A DNA stretch of 64,000 nt from Ambrosia x helenae (GCA_030844895.1 CM061231.1:92407084-92471083), one strand, 5' to 3'. Positions 11,323 to 23,848 are shown, numbered from the stretch's first letter. Program-made: numbers and translations. Notes: generated by a model from the sequence alone, not told the origin.

Positions 11323-12324
11323 ATGCATCATACACGTTATTCGGGCAAAACTTCACCGCTAATTTACGATCCGGAAATTGAAAAGACAGCTAGAAAGAAC
11401 AGAGCCATTCATCAAACCCGACCAACACCAAACATGAGCCATCACAGTAACCAAGATAACCAACCTCCACCGAACCAACCTGACCCAATACCACCACAAC
11501 AAAACTCATTGGGCAATATGCCTCCACGACCATTTCAAACAGCACCCACTCCAAGACAACAACAACCATTCCCACAATTTAACCCAGATCCGAACGCTGG
11601 TGGTTCTAGACAATTTCAGCAAGGCCATCAAGAGCATGATGAGTGGGACGAACATTATGAAAATGATCAAGCTTTTGAGGCCCCACAACAGCAACAACAA
11701 CCCAACCACCCATTTGCCTTAAATCGACAACCACCACAAAACCGAAACCCGAGATCTAACAGTAATAGAGCAACGGATTCACTTCATGAAGATGACAGTA
11801 TGCACGGTACAGCGGGCACTTTTAATGGTAGAGTTGCTGATTGGGATGGAGGAGTTGCTGATGATGGATACTACATGAATCAGGATCAGTTCGACTATGA
11901 GGAGCATGATGAGTTTGGTCCGCAATATCAGCAGCAACATCAGCAAGGGTTTAATATCAGGGGACATAATCAGGGACAGAGAGGGGTCCCTCAGAATCAA
12001 CCAAGAAATCAAGTGCGAGGGAATGGGCAGTGGCAATATGTAGATGGAGTACCTCGGGTGAACTACAGACCTCCTGTAAATGGCGTTGGGAGCCATTTTA
12101 TTCCGGTGGCCACCGAGCACACTTCACCTGTAGTACCACCACATCAGAATGGAAGGAGCTTTGAGGTTAGACCACAATATTTGAACCACCTTCCGAGTTT
12201 CTATGGTAAGGCAACAGAGGAACCCTATCTACACATTGCGGAGTTTGTGAGTATTTGTAACACTATTGGGGGCCATGGGTTTAGTCAGGATGAGGTGAGA
12301 TTGATGATGTTTCAGTTCACCCTC
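11323..12324 (+). pseudogene. Athila-type gag, 5' part
   Basis: Capsid-precursor frame beginning MHHTRYSGKTSP. An in-frame upstream ATG exists at 11257, but 11323 fits better because it follows a CAG acceptor-like site. The first ~240 residues are Gln/Pro/Asn-rich and disordered. The conserved gag domain begins at about residue 285 (RPQYLNHLPSFYGKATEEPYLHIAEF). The frame is interrupted at codon FTL by the nested element and resumes in the same frame at 38264 with KDQAKLWYHSLPAGS. The displayed frame continues to 12360 only through nested-element sequence. Confidence 0.85.
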
Positions 12325-15022
12325 TGTGACATCCGCCACCCTTGTCTTTCGTCAAATTGACAGTAATAACCCTTTGAAATATCTCCATTATAGTCCCTGA
12401 AAGTTCGTCGTTTTCAAATTTAAGTTTAGAGCGAACTAAAAAAATTTACCATTTATTATGGATCGGGTATAAGTTTCAATCAAATACGTGTCTTGAAAAC
12501 GTCTACGCAATGGGTATTATAAAAATTTCAAGTTTTGTAAAAGTTTAGAGTTTAAAAAGTTAAATATAGATAGCTTAGTTAAGTTTTATAAAGGAAAAAT
12601 TAACTAGATATAATATAAACTAACTCAAGGGACTTGTTTTGTCAATTTCAGAAAGTTCAAATAAACTCTCCCTCTCCCCTGATGGTTCCCGTTTTTTTTC
12701 CGGCAGACCACCGCCGGCGCGGCCATGGTTTCCGGTCACTTTTTAAAACCAGCTTTTAACACCCGTTAATCCATATTATTGTTTGTTAAACGTTCTTCAT
12801 CAATTACTAATAGCTTGCAACTTTTAATCTGACATTTAACGCACTTTATCATGTATTAATCACCCCTTTATTTGTAACCGTCGAGCTCAAGGAGAGGTAT
12901 CAGTTTCGTCGAGAAATTATAAATTGAACATGGATTTACGTTGCTGCACCTTTCTACACTTTAAGCCCACAAACAAATTACTCAAAACACGTCCAAAAAG
13001 CTTCTTAATTTGCGATTAAATGTTCGGGTCTGCACATCAAGTTGCGAACCTCAAACCGCGATGTGAGTTAGTTTTTTTTGTGCCATTTCTTTTAGTATAC
13101 GATTCTCAATAAAAGCCCTCTATTACAGATTGGTCATCTTGAGTAAATCGAGTTTATTAATCTTAGGGTAGGGTTAGGGTTCTTGAGGATGATTTGGGGA
13201 AGATGAAGCTTTGGAAACAAAGTTTATAATTTTTTGTTTCCTAAATAAATTCAACAAAATGATACCCAGCCTAGTGGTTGGTGTTTGTGCAAACAAAGGA
13301 AACAGGCCGGGTTCGAGCCCAGGCACTGCCCTCTTTTCAGTTTTTTCCTTCTTTCTTTCTTTTTGCATCCTTTTATTCTATTCATTATATATATATATAT
13401 AATGCATATAAACTTAGAATATTTATAATAAATCCATTGTTGCTCCAAAAATTATAAAAATTTAGGAGTAGCTTCTTGACACCTCATAGAAAATTATCCT
13501 ACTTTTATTTTCTGGAAAATGTTTTATTTTTATATTTTTATTGAATTAAATTGTTTTAATTGTATTTAATTGATTAAAAATTCATTTTTAATGATTTTAA
13601 TCTCAAAATTTTTGATAAATTATTTCTAATCATTATGAACTGAAATAAAAATTATTGGTTCAGAAAACATTTATTTTTATTGATTTTCCTATTTTTAGTC
13701 ATTTAAACATGATTTAATCTCATTAAATTAGTTTTAAATATAAATAAGTTATAAAAATTATGAAAAAATTATTTCCATTAATTTACATAAGAAATCATCC
13801 ATTTTCTATAAAACTAGTATTTTTGGATCATGTATGGTATTATTAGTCTTATTTACGGTTAATTAGACATAATTAGACATTTATTTATTTACACTATTTA
13901 AACATCTATTATAAATATTTTTCTTATAAAATAGAAACGTCTTATGATTGAAAGTCTTTATTATCATTGATGAATCCTTGAGTAACTCATAACTATTTAT
14001 TTCAATATTTATGATTATTGTATTTATTTACAATAATTAGTTAAAGTAATTAACTAAATTATTTTGTCTTAATTATTTAAACATATTTTTAACTAAATAC
14101 TCAATTCGTAATAATTATATTATTTAAACCACTTTTACAACCTTTCATATATTATTTGTGATATACAACTGTTACATTAACGATACTTATCATAAAAACC
14201 CTACTTCCTCAAATCGACTTAGCAAACCTAATGCCTTAGACCCTAGTTACGTTAGACTCTTAGATTTTTTCCTTATTAGTACCTTCATACATTATAGGTT
14301 GGATTCCTCGGAATTCCCATTACTTAGCTCACGACCGCTTAAGTTGGATTTTGATCGCTTTCGCAAACTGTGAGTATATCTTTTCCCCTTTTTACTGTTT
14401 TACTATTTTGGGGTGACTCATGTACTTACTATCAATTTTCTATTTCATCTTACTAAAATAGCAATTCTTATGTGTGTTTGCTTGTGTCATTTCGTGTATC
14501 TACGACCTGTCAAATCATTAACCGTTGCGGCCTGGCATTTCAATGAATAGTACTATGGTTTATACCCTTGTGACTCTGTTGAGAGTCCTCGTCATTGCTA
14601 TGTATAACATTACTACTAGCGCATACTATATATATATATCTGCTTTCTTCTCTTAGGGTTGATTTGACCCGGATACCACTTATTACATAATTGCAAACAG
14701 TATACGACACATGAATTGCTAAATACTTTTCTACTATATTTATTTAAACAGGGTATGCTCACCAATACAATTTTTGTATTGACCAAAATATTTTGTACAT
14801 GTTTCAGGTTGTTTTGAGATGCATTCTTTAAGCTTTCGGATTTATATTTAGATTTTGATTCATTGTATTTCAATTTAGTTGGCAGTTAGAATCGTTGTAT
14901 TTCATTTCAATGTAATAAATTATTTAATCAATGTATTCAAATTTGCACTTTAGTCCGTGAGCTATTGAACAATCGTCACTACGTGACACCTCGATGTTTC
15001 CGCCTTCGGTTGGTGTGTTACA
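12325..15022 (+). repeat. 5' LTR of element 2
   Basis: 2698 bp, TGTGACATCC...GTGTTACA. It contains a tRNA-like module at 13266-13345, a short (TA)n at about 13386, and a very AT-rich stretch (13450-14160). The last ~650 bp resemble the end of element 3's LTR. Confidence 0.95.
13266..13345 (+). other. tRNA-like Pol III module in the LTR
   Basis: The A-box-like AGCCTAGTGGTTGG (13268-13281) is followed by the B-box-like GGTTCGAGCCC (13310-13320) and then T-runs (CTCTTTTCAGTTTTTT). Order and spacing match a tRNA gene or a tRNA-derived SINE head. A full cloverleaf is not apparent, so this is not called a tRNA. Confidence 0.55.
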
Positions 15023-15025
15023 GAT

Positions 15026-15037
15026 TGGTATCAGAGC
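15026..15037 (+). other. Primer-binding site of element 2, tRNA-iMet type
   Basis: TGGTATCAGAGC starts three bases after the LTR. The next 30 bases match the Tekay-type leader at 63087-63116 (minus strand) with one difference. Confidence 0.95.
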
Positions 15038-15237
15038 CATGGTTATAGGGAATTAGGTTATTAGAATGCCTTTTAGCCTAGTCTATAACTAAGCTTACAT
15101 TCACGAGTCCTCTCGTGTATACTTCTCTTTATACTTATATTTTCATTCAAGATATTTTCGCTATGATTTTTTTTCTCGTTATTCTTTCGGTATTTTGCTT
15201 GGAAAAGAAGACACTCGTATTTCACAAACGAAACGAT

Positions 15238-15483
15238 ATCACCAAGTTAGGAGTGACATCCATACCTTGGTGATTAGCTTCACTCCTCTATATGCTATTT
15301 ATCTTAGGAATATGTCTTTGAGATAGGAGTGACATCCACACCTCAAAGAGTATTTCCTTCAAAAAGAAACTTAACCACTAAGCTGGGAGTGATATCCTTA
15401 ACTTAGTGATTGGTTTCATTCCACAATCGTCTTCAAATTTGAAATACATCTTTGAGTTAGGAGTGAAAGCCACATCTCAAGGA
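15238..15483 (+). other. Array of four hairpins with constant loops, element 2
   Basis: Four hairpins: 15238-15274 (9-bp stem), 15315-15349 (8 bp), 15376-15408 (7 bp) and 15449-15483 (8 bp with one G-U). Each has exactly a 19-nt loop of consensus NTRGGAGTGANATCCNNANN minus its last base (e.g. TTAGGAGTGACATCCATAC). The stems differ but remain paired (ATCACCAAG/CTTGGTGAT, TCTTTGAG/CTCAAAGA, CACTAAG/CTTAGTG, TCTTTGAG/CTCAAGGA). Within three of the loops GGA and TCC can pair again around GTGAYA. The array lies in the element's leader, about 200 bases after the primer site. Function is unknown; an RNA packaging or dimer role is a guess. Confidence 0.75.
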
Positions 15484-16516
15484 TCTATTTCTACATCTCG
15501 TTGATTAGAAATTTTCTTAAATATTGGTTAATTTTATCATTCACGTCATTTTAAATCATGGTCTTTTAAAACACAATAGAATTACACATACTTTATGAAA
15601 TGGTTTCAATTTGCATTTTACAAACTTGTGTTGCATATTTTAAAGACCAAATGTAAATCTTTTGTTTCCATATGACATATCCAATATATATTTTCGGGAA
15701 AAAAATTGCAACTAATAATAAGCCTTATAACATTTTTCAAACTCGACTTCTCGTAAACACATGAAAATGTGTATTTACGAAGATTTTGGCAAATAAACCT
15801 GTATGAATCTAAAACACACTTAGATTTCTAAAAATTTATTCTCATGCATCACTACTATTCTTTCAACAATATCACAAGGTCGAGTAAACTGCGAAAATTT
15901 ACCTTTTTCACTTATACTTTTTCGGTTGCAAAACTTTGGGTTTAACAAAACAATGGACATATCTTTTTATCAGAATGTTGTTAAATGCCTTTTATAGTAT
16001 AACGCATATATGTAAAATTACTAAGATTTTAACTCACATGCCAGTAGGCTATACACCCGTTCCGTGCACATTCATTTGCCGTAAATTTCATTATTATATT
16101 CTTGTACCATCTTTATTCATAGTTATTTCTAACACGTTATTTGTGACTATTTTCACATTGACTATTTGCATTAATACAACTCGTTTATTTTCATTTTTGA
16201 GCAATTGTGCGATTTACTCGATTTACGTTATACTATTCTTTCAATCGAAAATTGATGCTATACTTATATATTTACACGAACGCATATTTGGTATGCATAT
16301 TTTCTTTCCTGTTTTGAGCAAAACCCTGTTATACTTTACATTATTTTGTTCATCATCATGGCCAACGAACATACCAATTGATAACTCGTATGAGATCTAA
16401 GCCGGTGCCCACGTACGACTCGGATTAAAGTATTTCTTCAATCCGAGGGGAACAGTGTAAACCTCAGGGTCTATCAATATGAGTGTTTAGAGCGAACGAT
16501 GTGAACAAAAGTTACC
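15484..16516. other. Internal region of element 2, non-coding
   Basis: AT-rich. A 154-codon open frame at 15936-16400 is not conserved in the matching part of element 3, so it is taken as chance. Confidence 0.6.
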
Positions 16517-16622
16517 GGTTAAGGGTGAACCCGAAAGGGAAGAACCTCTAACCATGTCTTATACTTACATGTTATTCTCATTACGGTTAAAGGGAAAACC
16601 CGAAAGGGAAGGACCTCTAACC
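16517..16622 (+). other. Duplicated GAAA-tetraloop hairpin, element 2
   Basis: Two hairpins, 16517-16553 and 16585-16622. Each has an outer stem GGTTA/TAACC, a mismatch, a second short stem (GGGT/ACCT or AGG/CCT), a purine-rich internal loop, and the apex CCC-GAAA-GGG, a GNRA tetraloop. Each is followed by CATG. The same pair occurs in element 3 (33347-33451). Confidence 0.65.
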
Positions 16623-16883
16623 ATGCCATGATTAAACATTATTTCATTACAGTGGCTATTACAAATTGGTTGCACACATTTATTTCATGTTAGGGTTATG
16701 GAAGAGCATAACACCCTAGTGTAAGGTAAATCGATGATTACGGTCCGGAACGCAATCATGGGCTTACAGGTACATGAGGGTGGTGTGTGATTCTACTTAG
16801 GCTATTGGTAGACAATTAGTACGAATCCAAAGTATCGAGAGTGTGGTGGGTCAGCTGTGGTACACCCTATATATAAGCATAAA

Positions 16884-17603
16884 TGTTGGATCAGTATGCT
16901 CTTTGTTTAAGTAAGAACTTGCTATCTTTGACACTTAAGTGTTTAGCAAGCTCTTGTATATCAGATTATAAGCACAGCGGAATGTATAAGTTAAAGCAAC
17001 ACTTTTTATACTCAAGAGGAGTTATTACTCCCCCTAGATGATTGAAACTAATAATGACAAGTATTTATTATGAATCTAAGCAGTAAATGAGAATTAGATA
17101 CTTAGACAGATTCACAATAAATACTGAAATGGAATAGAACAGTGAAAGTGTTTGAAGGATTTTTCAATTAAAATCAATGTCTAAAATAGAAGGTTGAAGC
17201 CTCCTATTTATAGACGTTTACATACATGTATCTTGCCCAAAAAGCAAGTACAGAAACATCAGAAACAAGTTGCACAAGTTGCAACATTGAAACTAACAAA
17301 TACAGCTAAAAGTAATAATAAACAATAAAACTACTGATACAAAAGGCGGTGGAAAATATCTGATGCTAAGTGCTGATGAATGACAAACTACTGATGAGTA
17401 GTTTGTCTTCAGTACTTCTGAAGTGAACTTGTTTGGTTTGGACTTCAGAACTTCTGATGAAGTTTCTTCTTCAGCACTTCTCATATCTTCTCTTCAGCAG
17501 TTTCTTGTCTTCTCTTCAGTACTTCTATACTTAGCCAAAATGACAGAAGTGAATTAGACTAAGGTTTCCAAAAGTGGTTTCACCAATCCTCTTTGTCCTA
17601 ACA
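16884..17603 (-). repeat. 3' LTR of the Sirevirus element
   Basis: 720 bp, TGTTGG...CTAACA on the plus strand. It is about 107 bp longer than its partner, which carries a deletion. Confidence 0.95.
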
Positions 17604-17613
17604 ATCTCCCCCT
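17604..17613 (-). other. Polypurine tract of the Sirevirus element
   Basis: AGGGGGAGAT on the minus strand directly precedes the 3' LTR; it primes plus-strand synthesis. Confidence 0.85.
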
Positions 17614-17644
17614 GGATTGATGAACCCAAAACCTTACTAATTCC

Positions 17645-20600
17645 TTATGATCTTCTTCTGTCTTGAACAATGTTCCATATCTCTTTGTACATGGTGTTCT
17701 TGAGCTGGTTTAACTGTCCATCAGATAGAGATCCTCTCTGTGGTTCCAGATGTTGAATTGTGAGCAGGTCTTTTGTTGACAGTTTCTTTAGATCACTGAT
17801 CTTCTTGTAAGCCCTGCTTGAAAGGTCTCTTCTTGTCAATAATACTGAGTTGTTATCAGTAAGTGACCATCTGATGATAGGTACCTTTGACCTGTTAAAG
17901 TCAGAGGAATAGGGAACCAGACTTGTCCCTTGGGTTGATGATCCTGAGTGTTGGATGCTTTCTGTTTCAGTTAACCTCAGGTGGGAGTCTCTTCCTTGTT
18001 GTTGTTGTTGCATATCAGGCATCTGAATAGTTGGGAGATCGTGTTCAGTCACTACCTTGGTATGCATCTTTTCTTTGATAGTCTTTTGGATTTGGTAGGC
18101 AAAAGTGGAAGGATCCCTGAATTGTGTTAACAGAGGTTTCTCCTCAATGTCAAAATCTGAATGAACTACTGAACTTCCTTCAAGTAGTACCATTTTGAAA
18201 TCAGTTTTGACATTTTCCTCTGCTTTCTTTCTTTGAGTAGCAGGCCTTCTTGTTGTTATACCAGAAGTTCTAACTACTGATCTTGAAGGATCAGCAGTTT
18301 GAAACTTCTCTGGATTTGCAGCCTTGGCAGCCTTGTATTTTCGATAAGTATCCATTAGTCTTTCTTCTTTCCATCTGGATACTGAGACTTTTGAACCATA
18401 GCCATCTGCTACTAATTCATCTATCATCTGGGCTCTCTTGGCCTTTCCTTCTTTACTTGTGGCCAGTTTGTCTGCAAGCAGTTGTGCCCTTCTTGTCATC
18501 TCTTGCATAGAGAGTCCTTTGAGTGTGTAGGCTTTAGTCTTGCTGTTCTTGGTGATGTAAGACATCAGTTGTTGTCTTTTGTCTTCTTCAGCAACATAGT
18601 CAATTTCAGCCTGTCTTTCCAGTTCAGCTTGATAAGCCTGGAGCTTCTCTTCAAACTCTAAATCATCCCTTTGTTCCAGACTTTTCCAAATCTGGTCTTC
18701 CTTGGCTTTTTGTTGAACTGCCTTTAACCTCTGCTCAAGAAGTTCAGTTGATTGAGAGATTGGAGCAGGGGCCAGGACAGTCATGGTAGTGGTTGTTGTA
18801 GGCCTTGGAGGAGCAGAAGTTGGTTTGATTTGTTCAGTGGGTCTGGAAGGTTCAGTTTGTTGAGGTTTGGAAGTGTTAACCTCTGCTGGGTTGACAACTG
18901 CTGATGGTTTGTCAACTACTGAAGGATTGTCTTCAGTATCTTCTGAGTCATCAGTACTTTGACCATCAGAGGTTTCTTTATTATGCCTTAGGGATTCTTC
19001 AGAGGTTTGGGTCTCATCTTCTTTTTCTGTGGCTTCAATTTCTTCTACTGAGACACCAAACTGTTTGGCCAGTTTTTCTTTTCTGGCTTGATCCTTCTGA
19101 TCTCTTTCAAGGATGGCCACTCTTGCCCTTATCCTGGCTTGGAATGACTCCTTAGGTTCCCTGATTTTCTCCCCCTTTTTGGATTCATCAAGTTTAAGTT
19201 TAGAGGTTGAGGGTTGGGAGAATTGACCTTGAAGATGAGCAATCTGTTTGCTGTTGAATTCAATCTTGTTGGACAGATCATTCATCTTTGTCTTGATCAC
19301 TCCAAATTGGTTTTTGATTGACAGCTCCAAGTTAGCTGTGTATGTTTGGAAGTGATTCTTGATGAGAGTGTTCATCATGTGGTACAGGGGACCCTCTGGG
19401 CTGCATAGCTGGTTCAAGTCTATGCTTGTTTGCCCAGGGAATTGGGTAGGCATTTGTTGTGAAGGGTGTGTTTTTGGGATATCCTCATGTTGTACAGAGG
19501 ATGCCACTCTAGGGTTTTTAGGGATTGAGTGGACTTTAACCTGTGCAGGGGTGACTAGCTTCTTGAGCTTGGATACCCCTGAAACAGGACCTTCATAAAG
19601 TGCCGTCAATTCAGTAGTTTTGGTTTTTGAAACATCATCCAAGTTAATGGAATCATCTGAATCCCTGATGTTGTCCTCATTGAGGACTGTCTCAGTTAAA
19701 TCATGAGCTGAGCCCAACTCAGTTCTCTCATGAACCTCTTGTTCTTGGTTCTGAGGATTTCCTACTTCAGGCATTAAGCCTTCATCAGTAGTTTCCACAT
19801 CTGAGGTCTTAGCTATTTTACTTCTATCCTCAGATCCACCACTGGGTGGTAACTGAGTAGTAGCAGCCTCAGATGCCCCAAGAGTCTCTAAAATTGGGCT
19901 TAAAGACTCTGGTCCACCCTCATCTCTTGGGTTAGGGCTAGTGATGTCCACATCCATGTCTTATGATGTGGTTATGTCCCCTGTTTGTTGTGGTTGTAGG
20001 GGACTGACATAATCAGATGGGACTTTCTCTTTTAGCCCAGAGAGAAGTCTGGCAATTTCTATTGCCTCTGGTTCAGAAATTTGAGGGGTTGGTTCAGTAG
20101 TTTGGGCAATAGGTGAAATAGGTTGGTCAGTAGTTTCAAAAGAAGTGTGAGTTGCAATAGTTTTTCTAAGTCTTTTTCTTTTGAATAAGATAGTTATGGG
20201 TGCTCTTGGTGGGGTTTGAGATGGATGAGACTGAGAGGGTGTTTCAGTCTCACCTATTAGAAGAGCAGATTGCTCATGAGCATGTTCAGGCATCTCAACC
20301 TCCTGAACAGCTTTTCTTTTGGGTTGGTGGGTTTTTGTTTTTGTTGGCTTGGGCTATTTGGCTTTTGGTGGTGTGAGTTTGGAAGATGTGGGCTTCAGGG
20401 GGACTTGTTGTTGTTCTCCCTGATCATCTTCTGGCCAGGTAGCCAGTTTGTTATGCCTAGAGTATGCTTGTGAGGTTAATGGATTTAAAGTTGAAACTTT
20501 TCCCACAAGCACCTCATTACCCAGTTCCCCTATTATGCATTGCATAATGAACCTTGGGTATAACAAAAACTTTTTCTTGGTATTATTATGATGTAACACC

Positions 20601-21142
20601 AACTCATTGAAAAATAATTTTGATGCCCTGAATTTGGTTTCATTCACTATGGAATGAAATATTGGTTGAAAAGTAGAGGGCATCTGGTCATAAGACCCTG
20701 TTTTTGGACTCAAACACATAATAATATAATGAAACAAAAGCTTGTAGTTTGGTTCAAAATATTTTTTGAAGATAGTAGCATGGGAGAGAGTACCTTGATA
20801 ACCACACTCTGTCATGGTTAGGTGAATATCAGAGTTAGCAACATGATCAGGGGCAGTTACATCATCCAGGCCCAGTCTTGTTGCCAGTGTGGCCGGTGTG
20901 ATGGTCAGTGGTTTCCCTTTTATTCTTGAGTTGAGGGAAATAACTTCATCATCAGCAGTTACCGTCTCAGCATTTGCCCAGAACTCATTTAGAGTTTCAG
21001 TATGAATTGGTGGGTTTATTGTGAGAGCAGTAAAATATTGGGATTTTACGACAAGATCAATGATCTCATCGTATTGGGACCAGCCTTCTTGTTTTTCAAG
21101 AAAGGCCCTTTGATTGTGTCCCTGTTTTAGAACGAGAGCCAT
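17645..21142 (-). pseudogene. Sirevirus extra 3' ORF (env-position), two in-frame stops
   Basis: A single frame of about 1165 codons lies between pol and the 3' LTR, broken only by TAG at 20354-20356 and TAA at 19961-19963. The first ~260 residues form an ordered domain (MALVLKQGHNQRAFLEKQEG..., with LTINPPIHTETLNEFWANAE and GKPLTITPATLATRLGL). This type of domain is common in extra ORFs of plant Copia and Gypsy elements. The rest is Ser/Thr/Pro/Glu-rich with charged helical, probably coiled-coil stretches (QAELERQAEIDYVAEEDKRQ and nearby). I see no signal peptide or clear membrane segment, so the label env-like rests on position alone. The function of these proteins is not established. Confidence 0.8.
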
Positions 21143-21658
21143 GTGGTTTGGGTTTTGATCGAACAGTTGATTTGCAGGTTTAGGTTATTGAGAGAGTTTT
21201 TGAGAGAGAAAGAGGGATATTTTGAGTTTGAAAGGATAAGTGTTGAAAAAAGGTATTTATCAGAAGTTTTTAACCGCTTGAATCTTCTTTATTAGAAGTT
21301 TTTAAGCCGCCTTGGTTAAAAATCTTTTTATCAGAAGTTTTAAACCGACTAGGTCAAAACCTCTGATGATGGGAAAAGTCAGATTTGCCCTTTTTGACTA
21401 AACTGCTGATGAAGGATTATTTCATCAGTAGTTCCCATTTCCTCTTCAGTAGTTTTAAAAGCTGATGAGAAATGTTTTATAAATACTTTTATTCATAACT
21501 TCTGAAAGTTATTTTATCAGAAATTTTACACTTTTCAGAAATTATCTCCATACTGATGTTTTGTTCATCAGTAGTTTCTCTCTTTTCAGAAGTTTTGTTT
21601 CAGACTTTTTGTCTTTTTGTAAGTGAAAAATGAAAAATATGTGCAGAAAAATAAACAC

Positions 21659-23848
21659 TTACAAATTTAGCATCCCAAGCATGGATACTAACTTCTGAAA
21701 TGTTGATGTGTCAAGGGGTTTTGTGAAGATGTCAGCTATTTGATTAGCTGTTGCTACATGCTTCACCTCAATCTTGCCTTTTTCATAGCAATCCCTTATG
21801 AAATGGTACCTGATCTCAATATGTTTGGTTTTTGAGAACTGTACCGGATTTTGAATGATGCTAATGGCAGATTTGCTGTCTACAAACAAAGGTGTCTTGG
21901 TTTCTTTGATTCCATAATCAAGAAGTTGATATTGGAGCCATTGTATCTGTGATGTACAACTTGCAGCTGCAATGTATTCAGCTTCAGCAATTGAAGTTGC
22001 AACAGATGTTTGCTTCTTTGATTGCCATGACACTAGACAGTTACCCAAGAATTGACAACCACCAGATGTTGACTTTCTTGTCATCTTACACCCTGCATAG
22101 TCACTATCTGAAAAAGCTGATAACTTGGTATTGCTTGAAGCAGGATACCAAATTCCAAGTGTTGGAGTTCCTTTCAGATATCTGAAAATTCTTTTGACTG
22201 CTATAAGGTGTGATTCCCTTGGTGCTGATTGATATCTAGCACAGACACATGTTGAAAACATAATATCTGGTCTAGAAGCAGTTAGATACAAAAGGGAACC
22301 TATCATGCTTCTGTACATGGTTTGATCAACCTGTTTTCCTTGATCATCAGGTTCAACTTGTGTGATTGGTGTCATGGGAGTGGAACATGATTTACAGTCT
22401 TTTAAAGAAAATTTGTTTAATAATTCTTTAACATATTTTGATTGATGTATAAAAGTTCCATTTGTTTGTTGCTTGATCTGCAGTCCCAGAAAGTACTGCA
22501 GTTCTCCCATGGTACTCATCTCAAATTTTGATTGCATGAGTTTCTTAAAATCATCACACAGTTTTGTGTTTGTTGAACCAAAAATGATATCATCAACATA
22601 AATTTGAACAAGTAGGACATGATTTCCAACATGTTTAATGAAAAGAGTTTTATCAATGGCACCTCTTGTAAAGTTATTTTTGAGTAAAAAGGTGGAGAGT
22701 GTATCATACCAGGCTCTTGGAGCCTGTTTGAGCCCATAAAGAGCTTTGTCCAGTCTGTACACCCACTCAGGATGAGAAGGATCCTCAAACCCAGGTGGCT
22801 GACAGACATACACCTCCTCTTTTATCTTTCCATACAAAAATGCACTTTTCACATCCATTTGATAAACTTTAATTTTGTTGGAAATGGCATAGGCCAGAAA
22901 TAACCTAATGGCCTCAAGCCTTGCAACTGGAGCAAAGGTTTCATCATAGTCAATTCCCTCTTCTTGAGAGTACCCTTGAACTACCAGTCTTGCCTTGTTC
23001 TTGATTATCATACCAGCTTCATCTTGCTTGTTTCTGAAAACCCATCTTGTGCCAATTGGTTGCTTGTTTGGAGGTAAGGGACAGATTTCCCAGACCTGTT
23101 GCTTGTTGAACTGAAGCAGTTCATCTTGAATAGCTTGCACCCAATTATTGTCTTTGAGGGCTTCCTCGTACTTCTTTGGTTCCAACTGTGAGATAAAGGC
23201 TGAAAATAGGCAAAAGTTGGAGAGCTGGTTTCTAGTAAGAACACCTGAAGCTATATCACCCATGATTTGATCAAGTGGATGATCTCTGTGTTCAATCAGT
23301 TGTTGTAAACCACTGACAGGTGTAGGTGGCTCATGTTCTTCAAACAAACTACTGAGGTCTATAATATCTGGTTCAGATGTTTCTTGATCTTCAGTAGTTG
23401 GATCTACTGAACCAGAAGTTTGAGTTTGTTCCTCAGTACTTGTTTGATCAGAAGTTTGGGGAACTTCTGATGATTTTGAAGTTGACTTGATAACTGTTTG
23501 AGGAGTCCATGGTGTGGGATCCTCATCATCAAACCTTTTGTCACAATAATAAGTAGGTTTTGATGAAGTAACAGCCTTCTCAGGTCCAAAATGGAAGTTG
23601 TCAAGGTCAAAAAGTTCAGCAGGATGTGCTGGAATAAGAGTGTGTTTTGACTCATTGAACTTGACATTTAATGTTTCTTCTACTATCCTGGTGTGAGAAT
23701 TAAAAACCTTGTAGGCTTTTCTAGTTGAAGAGTAACCAAGAAAGTAACCAAAGTCAACTTTGGCAGCAAACTTTGAAATAGATTCCTTGACGTTCAAGAT
23801 GAAACATTGACACCCAAAAGCCCTGAAAAAGGAGATAAGGGGCTTCAT
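21659..23848 (-). pseudogene. Copia pol, reverse transcriptase and RNase H part
   Basis: 729 codons. RT spans from W.QAIQDEL...W.ICPLP through WVFRNKQDEAG, VYQMDVKSAFLYG and the catalytic YVDDIIFGS (about residues 420-430). RNase H follows, with FSDSDYAGC, STSGGCQFLG, SIAEAEYIA and the tail FTKPLDTSTF. The frame is continuous with the integrase part except for a TGA at 23879-23881, so the start at 23848 is only the first Met after that stop. RT and RNase H motifs look intact. These domains copy element RNA into cDNA inside virus-like particles. Confidence 0.9.

Noticed and set aside
13266..13345. A genuine tRNA gene
   Set aside because: The A- and B-box-like sequences are present, but no convincing acceptor stem or anticodon arm was seen, here or in the chromovirus LTR modules.
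15936..16400. 154-codon open frame in element 2
   Set aside because: Composition is that of translated AT-rich DNA, and the homologous part of element 3 (about 32690-33220) does not keep the frame.
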